Positions 57,741 through 64,000 of a DNA stretch of 64,000 nt are shown here, one piece after another. The stretch comes from Asaia bogorensis (GTDB lineage: Bacteria > Pseudomonadota > Alphaproteobacteria > Reyranellales > Reyranellaceae), in assembly GCA_945889625.1 (NCBI GenBank), contig CAMDCE010000008.1, positions 52,453 to 116,452 of the forward strand, read 5' to 3'. Made by a program: the position numbers and the translations under genes. The notes beneath the pieces were generated by a model. The model did no database searches. It was not told the origin of the DNA and saw only the letters and a program-made list of their open reading frames with translations. Each line of letters opens with the position of its first letter. Positions within the stretch are counted from its first letter, which is position 1.

Positions 57741-58312
57741 TCGGCACTTCCGGGAGGTGCATCCTCGGCCATGTGGCGCAGGCCGGTGCGCAGATAGTCG
57801 TAGCCGGTGACCAGGGTCAGCGCGGCGGCGATCCAGATCAGCCACAGGCCAAGAGTGGTGACGAGCGGCGACGCGGCGTCGCCCACGAGCAGAAAGGCGA
57901 TTGCGCTCATCTGTACCGCGGTTTTCCATTTGGCGAGCTGGCTGACCGGCAGGCCGACCCGCAATTCGGCCAGGAACTCGCGCAGGCCGGAAACCAGGAT
58001 CTCGCGGGCCAGGATGATCAGCGCAGCCAGGACATGGATGCCGCGCAGGGGCCCGTCGTCGACCAGCATCAGCAGGGCGGCAGCGACCAGAAGCTTGTCG
58101 GCTATGGGATCGAGAAAGCGGCCGAGGCGGGAAATCTGGTGATAGCGGCGCGCGAAGTAACCGTCGAACCAGTCGGTGACTCCCGCGGCGACGAACAGGA
58201 TCATCGACAGCCACTGCGACCAGCCGCGGTCGAGCCAGAAGCAGGCAACGACCAGCGGAATCGCTGCGATGCGCGAAAGCGTGAGCAGGTTGGGAAGGTT
58301 GAACATCAGCAA
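57737..58312 (-). CDS. pgsA: CDP-diacylglycerol--glycerol-3-phosphate 3-phosphatidyltransferase
   Basis: PgsA makes phosphatidylglycerophosphate, the precursor of phosphatidylglycerol. The 191-aa membrane protein starts MFNLPNLLTLSRIAAIPLVV (or two codons earlier) and carries the CDP-alcohol phosphatidyltransferase motif D-G-x2-A-R-x8-G-x3-D-x3-D as DGYFARRYHQISRLGRFLDP and IADK. The C-terminal helices and AREILVSGLREFLAELRVGL are typical. It is 18 bp after uvrC, the common uvrC-pgsA-moaD-moaE order of Alphaproteobacteria. Confidence 0.95.
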   Translation of the reverse strand: MLMFNLPNLLTLSRIAAIPLVVACFWLDRGWSQWLSMILFVAAGVTDWFDGYFARRYHQISRLGRFLDPIADKLLVAAALLMLVDDGPLRGIHVLAALIILAREILVSGLREFLAELRVGLPVSQLAKWKTAVQMSAIAFLLVGDAASPLVTTLGLWLIWIAAALTLVTGYDYLRTGLRHMAEDAPPGSAE

Positions 58313-58330
58313 TTCGGCGTGTGGGTCACC

Positions 58331-60217
58331 TTAGCGACCGTCCCGGAAGTGGTCATGGATTTTCTGGGCGAGTCCGACGGAAATACCCGGCACCGATTTG
58401 ATGTCTTCCAGGGTCGCCACTGCGACTGCGCGGGCGCTGCCGAAATGATGCAGCAACGCGCGCTTGCGGTTGGCGCCGATGCCCGGCACCTCGTCGAGCG
58501 CCGAGCGCGTGAGGTCGGCGGCGCGTCGCGTGCGATGCGTGCCGATGGCGAAGCGATGTGCCTCGTCGCGCAGGCGCTGGAGGAAATAGAGCACCGGGTC
58601 GCGCGGCTCGAGCGAGAAGGGCGGCCGCCCGGGCATGAAGAAGCGCTCGCGGCCGGCGTCACGATCGGGGCCCTTGGCGATGCCGACGGTGGTGATGTCC
58701 TCGAGGCCGAGTTCGACCAGAACCTGGCGCGCCACCTCAAGCTGGCCCTGGCCGCCGTCTATCAGCAGCAGGTCCGGCCAATGCTCCTCGTCGCGGTCCG
58801 GGTTTTCCCTGAGCGCCCGGCCGAAGCGGCGAGACAGCACCTCGCGCATCATGGCGAAGTCGTCGCCCGCCGCGCCCTCGGTCTTGATATTGAACTTACG
58901 ATATGAATTCTTGATGAAACCGTCAGGCCCCGCGACGATCATGGCGCCGATCGGCGCGGCACCCTGGATATGGCTATTGTCGTAAACCTCGATCCGCTCG
59001 GGCGGTCCGTCGAGGCCGAACACCCGCGCCACCCCTTCGAGCAACTGACGCTGCGTCCCTCGCTCGGCCAGCCGCCGCGCCAACGCCTCGCGGGCATTGG
59101 CCACCGCCTGATCGAGCGCGTCCTTCTGGTCGCCGCGCTTGGGGGTACGAATCTCGACTTTGTGGTCGGCCATCATGGCGAGCGCCTTTTCCAGAAGCTC
59201 TCGCTCGCCGACATCGTGGCTGGTCAGGATCAGCTTGGGCGCCGGCCGCGCTTCGTAGAATTGGCCGATGAAAGCGGTCAGTACGGCAGGCGGATCGAGT
59301 TCCCTGGCGTGGCTCGGGAAATATGCGCGGTTGCCGAGATTCTGCCCGGCCCGCAGGAAGAATACCTGGACGCACACCTGGCCGGCCTCGGCGTGGGCGG
59401 CAAAAATATCGGCTTCGTCGATCGAGGGCAGCGCGATCGACTGGTGCGACTGGATCTGGGCGAGCGCGCGGATGCGATCGCGCAGCACGGCAGCGCCTTC
59501 GAACTCCAGCGATACCGAGGCGCGATCCATGCGCTGCGACAGCGCCTGCTGGACCTCGCGGTTACGGCCGCCAAGAAAGCCGCGGACCTCGTCGACGATG
59601 GTGCCGTACTCCGCCTTGTCGATACGGCCAACGCAGGGCGCCGTGCAGCGCTTGATCTGGTACTGCAGGCAGGGTCGCGTTCGCGTGGAAAACACGCCGT
59701 CGGAACAGGAGCGCAGCGGGAAAGCGCGCTGCAGCGCATAGAGCGTGCGGTTGACCGATGTGGCAGAGGCAAAGGGGCCGAAATATTCGTTGCCCGCCTC
59801 GCGCGTGCCGCGGTGCTTGGCGAGTTGCGGCCATTCGGTGTCGCGACGAATCACGATGTAGGGAAACGACTTGTCGTCGCGCAGCAGCACGTTGAAGCGC
59901 GGCCGGAAGCGCTTGATCAGGTTGTTTTCCAGCAGCAGCGCTTCGGCTTCGCTGTCGGTGACCGAGAATTCCATGGTCGTCGTCGCCGACACCATGCGGA
60001 TCAGCCGGGTGGCAAGCCGGGTCGGCTGGGTGTAGGCGGCGACGCGGCTTCTGAGCGAGCGCGCCTTGCCGACGTAAAGCACCTCGCCATCGGCTGCGAT
60101 CATTCGGTAGACACCAGGCTTGCGGGGCAGCGTGCGCACGAACTCGGCGATGATCCGCATGCCGTCGGCAAGCGAGCCCTCGCTCGGTTTCTGCTCGCTG
60201 TCGGTTTGCTCGCTCAC
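58331..60217 (-). CDS. uvrC: Excinuclease ABC subunit C
   Basis: UvrC makes both incisions in nucleotide excision repair. The 628-aa protein has the GIY-YIG domain (PRKPGVYRMIAADGEVLYVG KARS, about 32-55), the Cys stretch RPCLQYQIKRCTAPCVGRI, a UvrB-binding segment about 215-250, the RNase H-like endonuclease part with PERIEVYDNSHIQGAAPIGA and LLIDGGQGQLEVARQVL, and C-terminal helix-hairpin-helix motifs (LDEVPGIGANRKRALLHHFG, IKSVPGISVGLAQKIHDHF). Length is standard. Confidence 0.97.
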   Translation of the reverse strand: MSEQTDSEQKPSEGSLADGMRIIAEFVRTLPRKPGVYRMIAADGEVLYVGKARSLRSRVAAYTQPTRLATRLIRMVSATTTMEFSVTDSEAEALLLENNLIKRFRPRFNVLLRDDKSFPYIVIRRDTEWPQLAKHRGTREAGNEYFGPFASATSVNRTLYALQRAFPLRSCSDGVFSTRTRPCLQYQIKRCTAPCVGRIDKAEYGTIVDEVRGFLGGRNREVQQALSQRMDRASVSLEFEGAAVLRDRIRALAQIQSHQSIALPSIDEADIFAAHAEAGQVCVQVFFLRAGQNLGNRAYFPSHARELDPPAVLTAFIGQFYEARPAPKLILTSHDVGERELLEKALAMMADHKVEIRTPKRGDQKDALDQAVANAREALARRLAERGTQRQLLEGVARVFGLDGPPERIEVYDNSHIQGAAPIGAMIVAGPDGFIKNSYRKFNIKTEGAAGDDFAMMREVLSRRFGRALRENPDRDEEHWPDLLLIDGGQGQLEVARQVLVELGLEDITTVGIAKGPDRDAGRERFFMPGRPPFSLEPRDPVLYFLQRLRDEAHRFAIGTHRTRRAADLTRSALDEVPGIGANRKRALLHHFGSARAVAVATLEDIKSVPGISVGLAQKIHDHFRDGR

Positions 60218-60452
60218 GGGGATGTGGGGAAGTCTGTGAAAAAGTCCGGCAGCTCTCAGCCGTTACATCTGAGTCACGATATTGACTCAATGTAGGCAGG
60301 GTGGCAGTGGCTTGCCAGCCTGAACCTACCGTATTGTTTATGCTTATTTATTCGATCCAGCCGGATCATCCACAGAGTTCTGGTGGCGGCAGACGTTCGC
60401 TTTTTGGGCCTATCGTCTGCCGCGCTTCCAAATGTGGATAAGTTGGGTCGCT
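60218..60452. promoter_or_regulatory. Gap between uvrC and phoH with DnaA-box words and a dyad
   Basis: This 235-bp gap is AT-richer than its surroundings (60325-60355). It contains TGTGGATAA (60433-60441), a perfect DnaA box on the minus strand, and TCATCCACA (60366-60374), one base off. A dyad TGAGTCA...TGACTCA (60270-60286) lies about 55 bp upstream of uvrC and could be an operator. No SOS box is clear. No gene is present. Confidence 0.45.
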
Positions 60453-61178
60453 TTACAGCACCGACAACATCCGCCCGACGAGTGGGTGGCGCACAACATC
60501 CTTGTCGGTCAGCCGTACCACGGTGACGTCCTCCAAGCCCTCCAGACGCTGGGCGATATTGCCCAAGCCTGACAGTTCGGGCAGCAGGTCGGTCTGATCC
60601 GGATCGCCGGTCATCACCATGGTCGAGTGCCAGCCCAGCCGCGTCAGCAGCATCTTGAGCTGGCCGTAGGTGCAGTTCTGCGCCTCGTCGATCAGCACAA
60701 AGCTGTTGTTCAGCGTGCGGCCGCGCATGAAGGCGACCGGCGCGATCTCGATGGTGCCGTCGTCGAGAAGCTGGCGCAGGCGCTTGGCGCCCAGCCGGTC
60801 ATTCAGCGCATCCCATAGCGGGCGGAGATAGGGATCGAGCTTCTCGCGCATGTCACCTGGCAGGAAACCCAGGTTTTCGCCGGCTTCGACGGCCGGCCGC
60901 GACAGTACGATACGGGAGACGGACCCGGCCTCAAGGGCTTCGACGGCGGCTGAAATGGCGAGATAAGTCTTGCCGGTTCCGGCCGGTCCCAGGGCAACGG
61001 TGAGCGGCTTGCTGTCTATGGCCTCCATCAGCACGCGTTGATTGTCACTGCGCGGTCGTATTTTCCGGATGTAGCTCTGGTCGCGGTCATTTGCCGGCGC
61101 TTGGTCGAAGACGAGATTGTGGATACGGGAGTTATCGATGGCATGAAGCTTGGCGCGGCGTGCGGCGCGTTTGGCCAT
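60453..61178 (-). CDS. PhoH family ATPase
   Basis: A 241-aa P-loop protein of the PhoH family (RNA-related helicase-like ATPase). Walker A is LGPAGTGKTYLA (about residues 63-74), followed by RIVLSRPAVEAGENLGFLPG and Walker B NSFVLIDEAQNCTYGQLKML, then STMVMTGDPDQTDLLPELSG. It is shorter than PhoL (no KH-like extension). The N-terminal basic tail is MAKRAARRAKLHAIDNSRIH. A terminator lies 28 bp upstream of its start, so its promoter must be in the short remaining space or read-through occurs. Confidence 0.92.
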   Translation of the reverse strand: MAKRAARRAKLHAIDNSRIHNLVFDQAPANDRDQSYIRKIRPRSDNQRVLMEAIDSKPLTVALGPAGTGKTYLAISAAVEALEAGSVSRIVLSRPAVEAGENLGFLPGDMREKLDPYLRPLWDALNDRLGAKRLRQLLDDGTIEIAPVAFMRGRTLNNSFVLIDEAQNCTYGQLKMLLTRLGWHSTMVMTGDPDQTDLLPELSGLGNIAQRLEGLEDVTVVRLTDKDVVRHPLVGRMLSVL

Positions 61179-61204
61179 TGGCTGACTCCGGAGACGGCTG
61201 GAGA

Positions 61205-61233
61205 AACAAAAAACGCCCCCGGGAGCGGGGGCG
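61205..61233 (-). terminator. Strong intrinsic terminator upstream of phoH
   Basis: On the minus strand the sequence CGCCCCCGCTCCCGGGGGCG is followed by TTTTTTGTTT: an 8-base GC stem and a six-T tract. It is the best intrinsic terminator in the window and points toward phoH. It must end a transcript that starts between it and guaD, or guaD itself. Confidence 0.93.
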
Positions 61234-61390
61234 TCGACGAGCGGCAGGTCGGAAGGTGCGATTCAGAAGGCACGCGATGGAAGATCCATCGGTGATCCAG
61301 ACTCCGTCGGGGCGCAATGTCCTCGGACGGATAAACAACCTCCTTTAGCTACCGGTAGAAAGGGTACCCTGATTGGGACACCCCGGCCAC
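61205..61390 (-). ncRNA. Candidate small RNA or leader-peptide unit ending at the phoH-side terminator
   Basis: Between the guaD stop (61422) and the terminator there are about 190 bases with features of a separate unit on the minus strand: an AT-rich CATAAATATTG (-10-like, about 61392-61402), the palindromes GGGTACCC and CTACCGGTAG, and a perfect 8-base Shine-Dalgarno AAAGGAGG (61346-61339). The SD directly abuts a TTG codon, too close for normal initiation. A frame from there gives an Arg-rich peptide (FIRPRTLRPDGVWITDGSSI...) that reads through the terminator stem. I cannot name it. Confidence 0.4.
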
Positions 61391-61421
61391 AATATTTATG
61401 GGGTGCCACCCAAATTTCACA

Positions 61422-62750
61422 CTAGGACGAGGGTCGGGCTGGCCTACCATAGACGCGCTTGCCCGCCACGTAGGTGGCCTGCACGGCGCGGTCGTCGGCC
61501 AGGGTCATCTGGATAAAGAGCTGTTCGGCGAAGTCCCCGGCCTCGCGCATGCGGAAGTCGATCAGCGGCGTCGAGCGCATGTCGAGCACCACGAGGTCGG
61601 CCTCCATGCCGGGCGCCACGCTGCCGATCTTGTCGTCGAGATACATCGCCCGCGCCCCGCCGCGGGTGGCGAGATAGTAGGCGTGGCCGGGCGACAGGGC
61701 CTGGCGGTTGAGCTGGGCGGATTTGTAGGCTTCGCCGAGCGTGGCGAGAATCGAGAACGATGTACCGGCGCCGATATCGGTGCCGAGACCGAGCCGCACC
61801 GGCCGCGCCGGGTCCGTCGCGCGGCCGATGTTGAAGGCGCCACTCCCCAGAAAGAAATTCGAGGTCGGGCAATGGGCGATGGCGCCGCCGCATACATGCA
61901 GGCGGGCAAGCTCGCTCTCGTCGAGCCAGATGCCGTGACCGAACACCGCGCGCGGCCCGCACAGGCCATGATGGTCGTAAATGTCGAGATAGTTCCTGCG
62001 CTCAGGGAACAGCTCCTTCATCCACGCGACTTCCTGCGGGCTTTCGGCGATGTGCGTCTGCATCAGGCACTCGGGATGGGTTTTCCACAGCGCTCCGGCA
62101 GCGTCGAGTTGTTCCGGTGAACTACTGCCGGCGTAGCGCGGCGTGATGGCATAGAGCAGGCGGCCGCGGCCGTGCCACGTGGCGATCAGTCGGCGCGATT
62201 GGTCGTAGCCCGACTGTGGCGTGTCGCAGAGCGCCTCCGGTGCGTTGCGGTCCATCAGCACTTTGCCTGCGGCAAGACGTAACCCAAGCGCCTCGGCCTC
62301 TTCGAACAACGCCTCGACCGACTGTGGATGCACGGTGCAATAGACGCAGCTCGTGGTGATGCCGTTGCGAAGATTCTCCTGCAGGAACACCCTGGCGATA
62401 CGCTTGGCATAGTCCTTGTCGGCGAATTTCAGCTCGGCAGGGAAAGTGTATTTGTTCAGCCAGTCGAGGAGCTGGCTGCCGTAGGAAGCGATCATCGGCG
62501 TCTGCGGGAAGTGCACATGCGTGTCGACGAAGCCCGCCGAGATCAGCGCGCCGCGGCCATAGTCGACGATCTCGACGGCGGCCGGCAGCGCCTTGGCGAT
62601 CTCCTCAGCCGGGCCGACATGAGTTACGCGCCCGTTTGCCAGGACGACGATGCCGTCGGGCCAATGCACCATCGTCTTGTCGAGACCGTCGCGGAACGGA
62701 TCGCCGGTGAAGGTCAGTACCTGGCCGCGAAGAGCCGTCGGCCCTACCAT
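61422..62750 (-). CDS. guaD: Guanine deaminase
   Basis: GuaD turns guanine into xanthine. The 442-aa amidohydrolase shows the metal-binding FVDTHVHFPQTPMIASYGSQ, LLDWLNKYTFPAELKFAD, VYCTVHPQSVEALFEEAE, CLMQTHIAESPQEVAWMKEL, VFGHGIWLDESELARLHVCG, AHCPTSNFFLGSGAFNI and GLGTDIGAGTSFSILAT. These include the PTSNxxLGSG and GTDxGAG signatures of the family. Start ATG 62750. It is alone on its strand; the gene upstream is divergent. Confidence 0.95.
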   Translation of the reverse strand: MVGPTALRGQVLTFTGDPFRDGLDKTMVHWPDGIVVLANGRVTHVGPAEEIAKALPAAVEIVDYGRGALISAGFVDTHVHFPQTPMIASYGSQLLDWLNKYTFPAELKFADKDYAKRIARVFLQENLRNGITTSCVYCTVHPQSVEALFEEAEALGLRLAAGKVLMDRNAPEALCDTPQSGYDQSRRLIATWHGRGRLLYAITPRYAGSSSPEQLDAAGALWKTHPECLMQTHIAESPQEVAWMKELFPERRNYLDIYDHHGLCGPRAVFGHGIWLDESELARLHVCGGAIAHCPTSNFFLGSGAFNIGRATDPARPVRLGLGTDIGAGTSFSILATLGEAYKSAQLNRQALSPGHAYYLATRGGARAMYLDDKIGSVAPGMEADLVVLDMRSTPLIDFRMREAGDFAEQLFIQMTLADDRAVQATYVAGKRVYGRPARPSS

Positions 62751-62953
62751 CGATAACTGTGCGCCTCGCCCATGAGATCTTCACGTTCGCACCGAACGTG
62801 GCGGACGGGAAGGGCGGCAAGAGTCCCTCGGGACGTCCGCAGCCGGGCTATCCAACTGCACTTTCGACGATCGGAAGAATGTCGTTTCCGGCTTGCCGTC
62901 GCCCTAAGCGACGCGCGACAGTCCCAGGCCGATGCGATCGCTGGGAGGGTGAG

Positions 62954-63412
62954 TTGAAGAAATGCCGATTGGGCCTGTTGGTAGGCGTGGCGGTGACGGT
63001 CGCACTGGCATCGGCGGCCGTTGCGCAACCGCCCTCTTTTCTCACCGAAGAGGAACGTCTGGTCAGCTATTGTGCCGGCGTCAGCGAGTCCCGCATCAGG
63101 TCGCTTGATCAATTCCTCAAGATCCAGTGCGCCGCCTCGACGCGCCGGGAATGCAAGGACGCGGATGCCGACCTGAAGCGCGCCAAGAAACTCGATGCCC
63201 GGATGTGGGTCTTTCTGACCGAGAAGATCTATACGTCGGATGAGCGCGGAAAGTCGGCCAAGGAACTCGCGCCAAAGATGACGGCCAAGGGCAGCGACGA
63301 TTGGTTCGCTTGCCAGCATCGCTTGCCGACCCAGCGCCCTGACGACCTGCTGGCCTGTCGCGAGACGCAAGGCTGCCAGATCGAGGCGCGCTTTAAGTTC
63401 CTGCCGCTGTAG
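62954..63412 (+). CDS. Small exported protein of unknown function
   Basis: A 152-aa protein with a signal peptide (LKKCRLGLLVGVAVTVALAS, cleavage near AVAQP). The mature part has four or more Cys (SYCAGVSESRI, IQCAASTRRECKDAD, WFACQHRLPT, LLACRETQGCQIE) that may form disulfides. I choose TTG 62954 because GGGAGGGTGAG precedes it and it starts the signal; the frame is open to 62759 but the added residues are low quality. No family recognised. Confidence 0.6.
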   Translation: MKKCRLGLLVGVAVTVALASAAVAQPPSFLTEEERLVSYCAGVSESRIRSLDQFLKIQCAASTRRECKDADADLKRAKKLDARMWVFLTEKIYTSDERGKSAKELAPKMTAKGSDDWFACQHRLPTQRPDDLLACRETQGCQIEARFKFLPL

Positions 63413-63457
63413 GCTGGACCTGCGGCCGGATGTGGCCAGGCGCCCGCCGCCGGCGCG

Positions 63458-63808
63458 CTAGTTCTCGCCTTGGCCGCGAGCCTTCAAGATATATCCGACC
63501 GCCCTGAATTCAGCATCCTTCTCCATGGCCGCGGTGACCTTGGGGTCCCAGGTTTGGTTCATCAGGGCAATCAGCTTGTCGGTCTGCGGTTTACAGGCGA
63601 GAGCCACCGCGCTTGCGCTGCTCGATGCGTCGGAACTATCGCTGGCGAAGGCTTCTGCGTTCCTGGCCAGGCAGGCATTCCTGATCTCGGCCTGATTTTC
63701 GACATTTCTGCTGCGGAACTCCGCGTACTGAGGGGAGACCCCGCAGCCGCCGAGGGACAGCGTAGCAAGGACGAGAGCGGCGCGTTTCGATTGTCTCGAC
63801 CAGTTCAT
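63458..63808 (-). CDS. Small lipoprotein of unknown function
   Basis: A 116-aa protein with a lipoprotein signal, MNWSRQSKRAALVLATLSLG then GC (lipobox LGGC, Cys22). The mature part VSPQYAEFRSRNVENQAEIR to AMEKDAEFRAVGYILKARGQ is helical in look and has two Cys (NACLARN, ALACKPQ). The start could be ATG 63841 instead. It converges with the exported protein gene. No family recognised. Confidence 0.6.
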   Translation of the reverse strand: MNWSRQSKRAALVLATLSLGGCGVSPQYAEFRSRNVENQAEIRNACLARNAEAFASDSSDASSSASAVALACKPQTDKLIALMNQTWDPKVTAAMEKDAEFRAVGYILKARGQGEN

Positions 63809-63916
63809 CGGCACACCGATCAGGAAGTTCGCAGGGGTCATTGGTATCCAGCCTCGGGCCAACTATCAATATTCGCTCTTGAGGCGATGCATCCCCCGGG
63901 AGGCGCCCGAAAAACC

Positions 63917-63947
63917 AAAGGGCCCGATCGTTGCCGATCGAGCCCTT
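63917..63947 (-). terminator. Terminator of the tRNA-Ala gene
   Basis: On the minus strand AAGGGCTCGATCG-GCAA-CGATCGGGCCCTTT forms a long stem with one mismatch, followed by GGTTTTT. It lies nine bases after the tRNA 3' end, so it ends that transcript. Confidence 0.88.
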
Positions 63948-63955
63948 GATCTAGT

Positions 63956-64000
63956 TGGTGGAGCCAAACGGGATCGAACCGTTGACCTCTACAATGCCAT
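63956..64000 (-). tRNA. tRNA-Ala (anticodon GGC), 3' part
   Basis: The last 45 bases of a tRNA on the minus strand are inside the window. They fold as anticodon loop ATGGCAT (GGC), stem TGTAG, variable AGGTC, T-arm AACGG-TTCGATC-CCGTT, acceptor TGGCTCC, discriminator A and encoded CCA. GGC reads Ala codons. The 5' half with the acceptor partner is past the window edge. Confidence 0.9.

Noticed and set aside
1..64000. CRISPR array or prophage
   Set aside because: No regularly spaced repeats, cas genes, phage structural genes or integrase genes were seen.

Overview
The window is a GC-rich, densely packed bacterial chromosome segment. Nearly every gene belongs to a family typical of Alphaproteobacteria: a bL25 with an Ala/Pro-rich tail, phasin, UbiK, AidB, a PetP/PetR-like regulator pair and M81 peptidases. 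Short palindromic repeats between genes fit the same group. A soil Rhodospirillales/Hyphomicrobiales-like lineage such as Reyranella is my best guess, made from gene content only.

Layout. 0-2.5 kb: translation and nucleotide housekeeping on the minus strand (ychF start, pth, rplY, prs). 2.7-7.6 kb: a four-gene minus-strand cassette of a trypsin-like protease, a two-haem cytochrome c, a LodA/GoxA-family protein and its LodB-type flavoprotein. The LodA-like protein has a single cysteine. 7.9-14.8 kb: a quinate/shikimate uptake and catabolism cluster (TRAP transporter dctPQM, shikimate/quinate dehydrogenase, type II dehydroquinase, QuiC-type dehydroshikimate dehydratase) with a TetR regulator and a candidate operator. 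It should convert quinate or shikimate to protocatechuate. 14.9-20.3 kb: universal stress protein, LLM-class flavin monooxygenase, MlrC-like M81 protein, AidB and dodecin. 20.5-27.5 kb: a peptide/opine-type ABC importer (fused two-domain ATPase, two permeases, two paralogous binding proteins). 27.7-31.3 kb: lipoprotein, pgeF, MidA-like methyltransferase and lgt, tightly coupled.

31.7-44.3 kb: YbjN protein, then a plus-strand cyanate/nitrate-type ABC transporter and cyanase operon behind a good sigma-54 promoter. A 3.5-kb patch follows (TPR protein, ClpP-like periplasmic protein). It ends in a frameshifted carbonic anhydrase remnant fused to a second, 168-bp copy of the 3' end of cynS. Hydantoinase-type hyuAB comes next. 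44-47.5 kb: ubiK, enoyl-CoA hydratase, proC, a TetR-like gene, phasin and CsaA. 47.5-53.1 kb: ilvE, an envZ/ompR/marR operon, a GST and a second class IV aminotransferase with a palindrome inside its promoter. 53.1-56.8 kb: a TPP riboswitch and thiOSGEF. 57-64 kb: moaE, moaD, pgsA, uvrC, phoH, a short terminator-ended non-coding unit, guaD, two small exported proteins, and the 3' half of a tRNA-Ala(GGC).

Genes run in co-directional, overlapping operons (many ATGA/GTGA junctions). The gaps between them hold several families of inverted repeats. The most unusual places are the LodA-like cassette, the decayed cynT-cynS remnant, the element between the ABC permease and ATPase genes whose ends mirror both neighbouring genes, and the terminator-ended unit upstream of phoH.
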